Shown piece by piece: positions 56,582 to 64,000 of a DNA stretch of 64,000 bases. Source of the stretch: Streptomyces verrucosisporus (GTDB lineage: Bacteria; Actinomycetota; Actinomycetes; Streptomycetales; Streptomycetaceae). Each line of letters opens with the position of its first letter. Position 1 is the first letter of the stretch. The position numbers were made by a program, and so were the translations under genes. The stretch is taken from positions 1 to 64,000 of the forward strand of contig NZ_JADEYH010000010.1 in assembly GCF_017114865.1 (NCBI RefSeq). Direction: 5' to 3'. The notes beneath the pieces are model-generated. The model was given only the letters and a program-made list of their open reading frames with translations. It ran no database searches and was not told where the DNA came from.

Positions 56582-56783
56582 CGAAATACTCCTCAAGAAC
56601 CGCAGCCGGGATCGTGACGGCAGTCTCTCCCTCGGGCAGATCGAGCTGCGCCAGCCGCTCAGGGTCCGTGATCACGTACCCCTGTACCACGTAGTTTCCG
56701 CCATCGTCCGTACCCCACAGCGTCGGACACGTGCCGTTCTTGCAGTTCGGGTCTCCCGACAACTTCCGCAGCGGTGCGCCCAC
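56568..56783 (-). CDS. Small protein of the XRE/DUF6879 triad
   Basis: A 71-residue protein from GTG 56783 (MGAPLRKLSGDPNCKNGTCP). A CxxGTC pair is followed by TLWGTDDGGNYVVQGYVITD and PEGETAVTIPAAVLEEYF. I recall this protein family as a constant companion of DUF6879 and XRE genes. It is first in the regulatory triad; about 75 bp upstream lies an 8-bp inverted repeat that could be the operator. Function unknown. Confidence 0.75.
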   Translation of the reverse strand: MGAPLRKLSGDPNCKNGTCPTLWGTDDGGNYVVQGYVITDPERLAQLDLPEGETAVTIPAAVLEEYFGARG

Positions 56784-56857
56784 AGCCTCCCCCTCACATC
56801 GACAGCCGGTCTCCCGAGTGATGCTTCCGACCTTCGGGCAGCGGGGTCAAGATCCCT

Positions 56858-56879
56858 GGCTTTCCAGAACGGGAAAGCC
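56858..56879 (-). promoter_or_regulatory. 8-bp inverted repeat upstream of the regulatory triad
   Basis: GGCTTTCC (56858-56865) and GGAAAGCC (56872-56879) form a perfect inverted repeat with a 6-base spacer, about 75 bp upstream of the triad's first start codon. It is an A+T-containing operator-like element for an XRE dimer, or a small terminator left by the insertion event. Confidence 0.4.
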
Positions 56880-56914
56880 TCTCGTCCGTGCGGGAACCGC
56901 ACCCCACGACGAGT

Positions 56915-56973
56915 GGCATGCGGCCAGTGTGTCAGCGCGCCCCGCCCCCGGCCAGCGGATACCCCTGGCCGGG
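56915..56973. repeat. 59-bp direct repeat, right copy (island boundary)
   Basis: Identical to 46805-46863. This copy continues into the rest of a perfect hairpin, so it is the native terminator context of the radical SAM gene. It also retains the ATG and the first two bases of codon 2 of the GNAT gene before diverging into island DNA. Confidence 0.9.
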
Positions 56974-56984
56974 GGCGGGGCGCG
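56936..56984 (-). terminator. Terminator hairpin of the radical SAM gene
   Basis: Perfect 20-bp arms (56936-56955 and 56965-56984) with loop CGGATACCC, starting 23 bases after the stop of the radical SAM gene. The left island copy keeps only 9 bp of this stem, because the right arm is cut by the island junction. Confidence 0.85.
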
Positions 56985-57007
56985 GTGCCCGCGCGGCGGG
57001 CGGCGGG

Positions 57008-58936
<1,929 letters not shown>

Positions 58937-59094
58937 GGGTGGTGTCCTCGAATGCTGGGGTTCGCTGGATTCGCTGGGTTCTCGGGTGACGGTCCGCGCG
59001 TACGGCGGACGGGAGTGACCATCCAGCGTAACGCCTGCCGGGACGGGCCCCGGACCCCACGTACCGGCGGGGTCCGGTACGCGGGGCCCGGGGC

Positions 59095-60288
59095 TCAGGC
59101 GGAGACCGGGCGCTGCACCCGGATCGACTGGAGCAGCCCGATGGCGATCCAGACCGCGAACATCGAGGTGCCGCCGTAGCTGACGAAGGGCAGCGGCAGA
59201 CCTGCGACGGGCATGATGCCCATGGTCATCCCCATGTTCTCGAAGGACTGGAAGGCGAACCAGGCGATGATCCCGGCGGCGACGATCGTGCCGTACAGCT
59301 CGGTCGTCTCCAGCGCGATGCGGCAGGCGCGCCACAGCACCACGCTCACCAGGAGGATGATCAGGCCCGCGCCGAGGAAGCCCAGCTCCTCGCCCGCGAC
59401 GGTGAAGACGAAGTCGGTCTGCTGCTCGGGGACGAACCGCCCGGTGGTCTGGCTGCCCTCGAACAGTCCCTTTCCGTAGAGGCCGCCCGAGCCGATGGCG
59501 ATCCTGGCCTGGTTGGTGTTGTAGCCGGCGCCGGACGGGTCGAGCGCGGGGTTGGCGAAGGCCGCGAAGCGGTTGATCTGGTACTCGTCGAGCACGCCGA
59601 GCTGCCAGACCAGGACGGCGCCGATGCCGCCCGTGGCCAGCAGGCCGATGATCCAGCGGTTGGATGCGCCGGAGGCCAGCAGCGCTCCCAGCACGATCAC
59701 GACCAGCACCATCACCGAGCCCATGTCGGGCATCAGCATGACGATCCCGATCGGCACGGCGGCCAGCGCGAGGGCCTGCACCACCGTGCGGTGGTCGGGG
59801 TGGAGCCGGTCGCCGGCGTCCACCTGGGCGGCGAGCAGCATCGCCATGCCCAGGATGATGGTGATCTTGGCGAACTCGGCGGGCTGGAGCGACAGGCCGG
59901 CGCCCAGGTCCAGCCAGGCGCGCTGGCCGTTGATCGTCGCGCCGAGCGGGGTGAGCACGAGCAGTGTGAGCAGCACCGACAGCACGTACAGCACCGGGAC
60001 GGCGCCGCGCAGCCTGCGGTGGCCGAGCCAGACGGTGCCCACGGACAGCGCCACGCCGATGGCGAGGCTGATCAGATGACGCCACAGGAAGTGCTGGGGG
60101 TCGCCCTCGTTCAGCTCGGTGCGGTTGCGGGTGGCGGACCACACCAGCAGGGAGCCGATGACGGACAGCGCCACGCAGGCCAGCAGCAGGGTCCAGTCGA
60201 GGCGGCGCAGGACGGAGTCGCGGGCCGTCAGCCTGCTCCAGGCGGAGCGCTCCTGCCAGGGCCGCCCGGTGTAGGAGTGGGTGCTCAC
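59095..60288 (-). CDS. rodA: SEDS peptidoglycan polymerase RodA (Sfr-like)
   Basis: A 397-residue membrane glycosyltransferase of the SEDS family, with about ten membrane segments, INGQRAWLDLGAGLSLQPAE (conserved extracellular loop with W and D), and the C-terminal PVAGLPLPFVSYGGTSMFA. GTG 60288 overlaps the pbp2 stop by four bases. In streptomycetes the homologue next to pbp2 (Sfr) belongs to the spore-wall complex. It is last gene of the mreC-mreD-pbp2-rodA run. Confidence 0.95.
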   Translation of the reverse strand: MSTHSYTGRPWQERSAWSRLTARDSVLRRLDWTLLLACVALSVIGSLLVWSATRNRTELNEGDPQHFLWRHLISLAIGVALSVGTVWLGHRRLRGAVPVLYVLSVLLTLLVLTPLGATINGQRAWLDLGAGLSLQPAEFAKITIILGMAMLLAAQVDAGDRLHPDHRTVVQALALAAVPIGIVMLMPDMGSVMVLVVIVLGALLASGASNRWIIGLLATGGIGAVLVWQLGVLDEYQINRFAAFANPALDPSGAGYNTNQARIAIGSGGLYGKGLFEGSQTTGRFVPEQQTDFVFTVAGEELGFLGAGLIILLVSVVLWRACRIALETTELYGTIVAAGIIAWFAFQSFENMGMTMGIMPVAGLPLPFVSYGGTSMFAVWIAIGLLQSIRVQRPVSA

Positions 60289-62399
60289 GGCTTGAAGCCC
60301 TTCTGGCGCAGGGCCTCGATGGTGCCGTCCGGGTTGATCTCGGGAAGCTTCTTCTGCGGCTTGGGCAGCAGAGCCTTCTTCCTGTCGATCTTCCCGCCCT
60401 CGCCGACGCCGTACAGCGCGTCGTAGATCGCGCGCACCGCGGGGCCGGAGGCACCGGAGCCGGTGCCGCCCTGGGAGATCGTCATGACGATCGTGTATTC
60501 CTCGGTGTAGGTCGCGAACCACGAGGTGGTCTGCTTGCCGTGGACCTCGGCCGTACCGGTCTTGGCGTGCATGGGGATCTCCTTCTGCGGCCAGCCGGTG
60601 TCGGCGAAGCGCCAGGCGGCGGTGCCGCGGGTGGCCACACCCTCCAGCGCCTTGTCGGTCTGGCGCAGGGTCTTGGCGTCCATCGGCAGCCTGCCGCGCT
60701 TCTTCGGCTCGATCTCCTCGACGGTCTTGCCGTCGGGGCTGATGACGGCCTTGCCGACGGTGGGCTCGTACATGGTGCCGCCGTTGCTCAGGGCCGCGTA
60801 GATGGCCGCCATCTGAATGGGCGTCACCAGTGTGTCGCCCTGCCCGATGGAGTAGTTGACGCTGTCGCCGGCGCGCAGTTTGTTGCCCTCCAGGCAGTTC
60901 TCGTACGCGATCTTCTCGACGTAGTCCCCGTCCTTCTTGCCGTACTTGCACCAGGCGTCCTTGTTGGCCTCCCAGTACTCCCGCTTCCACTTCCGGTCGG
61001 GGACGCGGCCGGTGACCTCGTTGGGCAGGTCGATCCCGGTGCGCTTGCCGAGGCCGAACTCGTGGGCCATCTTGTAGAACCAGTCGTCGGGGTTCTTCTT
61101 GGGGTCGGCCCCGCCGTCCTTCTTCCACTCCTGGTGTGCCAGGGCGTAGTAGACGGTGTCGCAGGAGACCTCCAGCGCGCGGCCGAGGTCGATCATGCCG
61201 TGGTTCTGGGACTCGAAGTTCTTGAAGACCTGCCCGCCGATGCTGTACGAGGAGGGGCAGTTGTAGCGTCCGTCGAACTCGTAGCCGGCCTTGACGGCCG
61301 CGGCGGTCGGGATCACCTTGAAGATCGAGCCGGGCGCGGCCTGCCCCTGGATGGCCCGGTTGAGCAGCGGGTGGTTGGACTTCTTGCCGGTCAGCCTGGC
61401 GTAGTCCTTGGCTGAGATGCCGCCGACCCAGGCGTTGGGGTCGTAGTCCGGCGCGGAGGCCATCGCCACGATCCGGCCCGTTTTGGACTCCATCACCACG
61501 ACCGCGCCCGCGTCCGCCTCGTAGTTGCGGTTGGTGTTGTGGTCGTGCTGCTTGCGCGCCTCCTTCATCGCCTTGACCAGTTCCTTCTCGGCGATGGCCT
61601 GGACGCGTGCGTCGATGCTGGTGACGAGGGAGGAGCCGGGCTCGCCCTTGTCGTTCTCGGCCTCGCCGATGACGCGTCCGAGGTTGTCCACCTTGTAGCG
61701 CGTCACGCCCGCGTCGCCGCGCAGCGCCGCGTCGTACTGGCGTTCCAGGCCGGAGCGGCCGATCTGGTCGGAGCTGAGCAGCGGGGAGCCGGTGTCCTTG
61801 GTCTTCGCGATCTCCTCGTCGGTGACGGGTGAGAGGTAGCCGAGGACCTGGGAGGTCTGCGCGCCGTACGGGGCCGGGTAGCGGCGGACGGCGACGGGTT
61901 CGGCGGTGATGCCGGGGAAGTCCTCCTGGCGCTCGCGGATCTGGAGGGCCTGCTGCGTGGTGGCCTCGTCGGTCACCGGGATCGGCTGGTAGGGCGAGCC
62001 GTTCCAGCAGGGCTGCGGGGTCTCGGCGTCGCACAGGCGGATCTTGTCGGAGACCTCCTTGTACGCCATGCCCAGGACGCCGGCGAGCCGGGTGAGGACG
62101 GCCTCGCCGCCGTCGTCCATCTTCATCAGCTCGGTGCGGCTGGCGGAGACCACCAGCCGGGTCTCGTTGTCGGCCAGCGGCACGCCGCGCGCGTCGAGGA
62201 TGGCGCCGCGCACGGCGGGCTGGACGACCTGCTGCACATGGTTGCCCGCGGCCTTCTCGGCGTACTCCTCGCCGTTGCGGACCTGGAGGTACCACAGCCG
62301 CCCGCCGAGGGTGAGCATCAGGGAGAAGACCAGGATCTGGATGGCGACCAGCCGGATGGTGACCCGGGGGGTGCGCCCGGTCTCGGGAATGTTGCTCAC
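60285..62399 (-). CDS. mrdA: Penicillin-binding protein 2 (class B transpeptidase)
   Basis: A 704-residue peptidoglycan transpeptidase partner of RodA. It has an N-terminal membrane anchor (IRLVAIQILVFSLMLTLGGR), a PBP dimerisation domain with RGAILDARGVPLADNETRLV, and the transpeptidase domain with the active-site motif SIFK (GQAAPGSIFKVIPTAA, about 359), the SxN-type YSIGQGD (about 518) and KTGTAE (about 612). GTG 62399 starts 34 bp after the mreD stop. A Lys/Pro-rich C-terminal tail follows the domain. Confidence 0.95.
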   Translation of the reverse strand: MSNIPETGRTPRVTIRLVAIQILVFSLMLTLGGRLWYLQVRNGEEYAEKAAGNHVQQVVQPAVRGAILDARGVPLADNETRLVVSASRTELMKMDDGGEAVLTRLAGVLGMAYKEVSDKIRLCDAETPQPCWNGSPYQPIPVTDEATTQQALQIRERQEDFPGITAEPVAVRRYPAPYGAQTSQVLGYLSPVTDEEIAKTKDTGSPLLSSDQIGRSGLERQYDAALRGDAGVTRYKVDNLGRVIGEAENDKGEPGSSLVTSIDARVQAIAEKELVKAMKEARKQHDHNTNRNYEADAGAVVVMESKTGRIVAMASAPDYDPNAWVGGISAKDYARLTGKKSNHPLLNRAIQGQAAPGSIFKVIPTAAAVKAGYEFDGRYNCPSSYSIGGQVFKNFESQNHGMIDLGRALEVSCDTVYYALAHQEWKKDGGADPKKNPDDWFYKMAHEFGLGKRTGIDLPNEVTGRVPDRKWKREYWEANKDAWCKYGKKDGDYVEKIAYENCLEGNKLRAGDSVNYSIGQGDTLVTPIQMAAIYAALSNGGTMYEPTVGKAVISPDGKTVEEIEPKKRGRLPMDAKTLRQTDKALEGVATRGTAAWRFADTGWPQKEIPMHAKTGTAEVHGKQTTSWFATYTEEYTIVMTISQGGTGSGASGPAVRAIYDALYGVGEGGKIDRKKALLPKPQKKLPEINPDGTIEALRQKGFKP

Positions 62400-62433
62400 T
62401 GCGTCTCCGTCGCAATCACAGTCGCCGCCGCCG

Positions 62434-63144
62434 TCACAGTCGCTTGACGCCCTTGATCCGCCCCGTTCCGTTCCTGGGGACCCGGGCCGTCAGGCCGCCG
62501 CGCCGGGCGGCTCCCGCCCGGCCGGCCCGGCCGCCGAGGCGGCCTGTGCGGCCGCGCAGCCCGCCGAGCCCTCCGGGGCCGAGCAGTCCGCCATAGGTGC
62601 GGGCACCGTCGCCGGCGCTGCCGGCCGTGTCGGCGAGCGGATCGTGCGCGGTGCGGCGGGCCAGCGCCATCACCACCGGGACGGTGAAGGGCGCGAGCAG
62701 CAGGTCGTAGAGGGTGGCCGTGGTCAGCAGCAGGCCCAGGCCCACGTGGCGGGCCGCGGTGTCGCCGACCAGCGCGCCGACGCCGGCGTAGAGCAGGGTG
62801 GAGGAGAGCGCGGCGCCGGCCACGACGAGCATCGGGACGGTGGCCGAGCGGTGCTGGCCGTTCTCCGGCTTGGTCAGGCCGGCGGCGTAGCCGACGACGC
62901 ACAGCACCAGGGCGTAGCGGCCCACGGCGTGGTCGGCGGGCGGCGCGAGGTCGGCCAGCAGACCGGCCGCGAAGCCGACCAGGGCTCCGCCGGTGTGGCC
63001 GTAGACCAGCGCCAGGCCGAGGACGGTCAGCAGCAGCAGGTCGGGGACGGCGCCAGGCAGCTGGAGCCTGGCCAGCACGCTGACCTGGACCACCAGGGCG
63101 ACGACGACGAGCGCGGTCGAGAGCAGGATCCGGTTGGGGTGCAT
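62434..63144 (-). CDS. mreD: Rod-shape determining protein MreD
   Basis: A 236-residue membrane protein linking MreC/PBP2 at the wall-synthesis site. It has five or six hydrophobic segments (LLSTALVVVALVVQVSVLARL, VPDLLLLTVLGLALVYGH, LLLTTATLYDLLLAPFTVPV) and PVVMALARR after the last one. The C-terminal 60 residues are a Gly/Arg-rich tail, longer than in E. coli. It starts 9 bp after the mreC stop. Confidence 0.92.
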   Translation of the reverse strand: MHPNRILLSTALVVVALVVQVSVLARLQLPGAVPDLLLLTVLGLALVYGHTGGALVGFAAGLLADLAPPADHAVGRYALVLCVVGYAAGLTKPENGQHRSATVPMLVVAGAALSSTLLYAGVGALVGDTAARHVGLGLLLTTATLYDLLLAPFTVPVVMALARRTAHDPLADTAGSAGDGARTYGGLLGPGGLGGLRGRTGRLGGRAGRAGAARRGGLTARVPRNGTGRIKGVKRL

Positions 63145-63153
63145 CGTTATCGG

Positions 63154-64000
63154 TCAGCTCCTGGAAGGGCTGGGGGCGGCGCCCCCGGAGGGAGCGGCGT
63201 CCGCGGAGGGGGCGGTGCTCGCCGGGGGGCCGGCGGCGGACGCCCCGGCGGCGGCCGAGGGATCGGCGGTCACCGTGACCGTCGGGGCGGGCCGGTCCTT
63301 CGGCTTGGGCGGGAGGACCGCGTCGCGCGGGTCGGTTCGCGGCGGCTTGACGACGACTCCGACGATGTCGAGCTTGGTGAAGCCGACGTACGGCCGCACA
63401 CGCACCGTCCGGGTGAGGCCGCCGCTGTGCGGGTCGACCCGGATGACCTCGCCCACCGGCACGCCGGGCACGAACGGGCGGTCGTTGCTGGAGCCGAAGG
63501 TGACCAGGCGGTCGCCCTTCTTCACCCTGGCCTTGCTGTTGAGGAGCTGGACTGTCAGCGCGCTGTCGCCGCGGCCGCCCGCGAAGCCGAGTTCGCCGGT
63601 GCCCTCCATCCGGGTGCCGACGGTGAAGTCGGGGTCGTTGGCCAGGAGCACGGTGGAGGTGCCCGGTCCGACGGTGGTGACCCGGCCGACGAGTCCGTCG
63701 CCGTTTATCACGGTCATGTCGCGCCTGATGCCGTCGTCGCGGCCGACGTCGATGGTGACGGTCCAGGAGAAGCCCTGGGCGGCGCCGATCCCGACGACCT
63801 GGGCGGCCTTGATGCCGTACTGCCCAGCGCCCGCGGTCCTCAGCAGCTCGTCGAGTTGCCCGGCCCGGGCGCTGTCGCGGTCGGAGGCGGCGAGCCTCTG
63901 CTTCAGTTCGGCGTTCTCCTGCTCCAGTACGCTGATCCGGTCGTGGCGCTCGCCGGAGTCCCGTACGGCCGCGATGGCGTTGCCGACGGGGTCGACGGCG
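63154..64000 (-). CDS. mreC: Rod-shape determining protein MreC (5' end outside the window)
   Basis: The frame is open from the right window edge to the stop at 63154, giving 281 residues of the C-terminal part. It shows a coiled-coil segment (SVLEQENAELKQRLAASDRD), then the MreC beta-domain (WTVTIDVGRDDGIRRDMTVI, NGDGLVGRVTTVGPGTSTVL, FGSSNDRPFVPGVPVGEVIR) and a Pro/Ala/Ser-rich tail. The membrane anchor is beyond the window. The ATG at 63717 inside is not the start. Scaffold for PBP2/RodA. Confidence 0.95.
   Translation of the reverse strand, partial: AVDPVGNAIAAVRDSGERHDRISVLEQENAELKQRLAASDRDSARAGQLDELLRTAGAGQYGIKAAQVVGIGAAQGFSWTVTIDVGRDDGIRRDMTVINGDGLVGRVTTVGPGTSTVLLANDPDFTVGTRMEGTGELGFAGGRGDSALTVQLLNSKARVKKGDRLVTFGSSNDRPFVPGVPVGEVIRVDPHSGGLTRTVRVRPYVGFTKLDIVGVVVKPPRTDPRDAVLPPKPKDRPAPTVTVTADPSAAAGASAAGPPASTAPSADAAPSGGAAPSPSRS

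Larger units (their letters stand above)
46864..56973. mobile_element. 10.1-kb accessory island with two peptide-biosynthesis-like operons
   Basis: The segment between the two 59-bp repeat copies interrupts an otherwise conserved order (radical SAM gene, GNAT gene, DUF2344 gene, rne). It holds typical streptomycete accessory genes: XRE regulators, DUF6879-like and DUF6087-like proteins and RiPP enzymes. Its codon use and base composition are visibly less extreme than its flanks. It carries no integrase or transposase, only a fragment like a resolvase tail at 51,592. Removal by recombination between the repeats would restore an intact 49-bp terminator hairpin directly in front of the GNAT start. 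Insertion is inferred from this arrangement. Confidence 0.8.

Noticed and set aside
46895..56783. Toxin-antitoxin or phage-defence reading of the XRE, DUF6879 and kinase genes
   Set aside because: No toxin fold, nuclease or abortive-infection domain is visible. The regulators match those beside secondary-metabolite genes, and the enzymes match peptide tailoring better.

Overview
The window is chromosomal DNA of a streptomycete. It has very high G+C, frequent GTG starts, ATGA/GTGA-type overlaps between consecutive genes, and a housekeeping gene order (lepA, rpsT, holA, comEC-comEA, leuS, nadD, proA/proB, obg, rpmA, rplU, rne, rodA, pbp2, mreD, mreC) that matches the Streptomyces core-chromosome interval I know around SCO256x-SCO2610 of S. 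coelicolor. The synteny statement is from memory; the gene identities come from protein motifs read here.

Layout. 0.1-8 kb: a decayed SAM-methyltransferase gene, an acyl-CoA ligase, lepA/rpsT divergently arranged, holA, a decayed DinB-type gene and a PPOX flavoprotein. 8-13.9 kb: comEC/comEA, degV and a membrane coiled-coil protein. 14-20 kb: a two-gene FAD/Fe-S 2-hydroxyacid dehydrogenase operon and leuS, whose leader carries a 12-residue Leu-Leu-Leu peptide and an attenuator. 20-23.3 kb: two tRNA-Ala(GGC) genes flanking a GT87 mannosyltransferase-like gene, then a phosphatase. 23.3-33 kb: rsfS, an LCP-family ligase, nadD, an M48 protease, two small membrane paralogues, proA and proB. 33-38 kb: an acyltransferase, a CDP-alcohol phosphotransferase and a CDP-glycerol-type polymerase, probably for a wall glycopolymer. 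38-46.8 kb: obg, rpmA, rplU, a 1372-residue RNase E/G, a radical-SAM partner protein and a GNAT acetyltransferase. 57-64 kb: the radical-SAM protein, rodA, pbp2, mreD and the 3' part of mreC, the lateral-wall/spore-wall machinery.

The accessory part is a 10.1-kb island (46,864-56,973) bounded by a perfect 59-bp direct repeat (46,805-46,863 and 56,915-56,973). It sits between a GNAT start codon and the terminator hairpin of the upstream radical-SAM gene. No integrase is present, only a stop-interrupted fragment resembling a resolvase DNA-binding tail. The island has two convergent halves. Left (+): a TPR-type XRE regulator diverging from two small genes, then a graspetide (ATP-grasp RiPP) operon of precursor, ATP-grasp ligase and protein-isoaspartyl-methyltransferase homologue (tgmA-B-C type, the fuscimiditide architecture), then a DUF6087-like gene. 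Right (-): a regulatory triad (small protein, DUF6879-like, XRE/DUF5753) followed by a tight operon of a 45-residue peptide, a JmjC/cupin 2-oxoglutarate oxygenase, an aldo/keto reductase and an APH-fold phosphotransferase.

The right-hand operon has the form of a RiPP-like pathway that I cannot assign to any described class, and it is my best candidate for an undescribed system. The sequence supports a tiny peptide gene with a good ribosome-binding site, translationally coupled to an intact candidate peptide hydroxylase. That the enzymes modify the peptide is inference.
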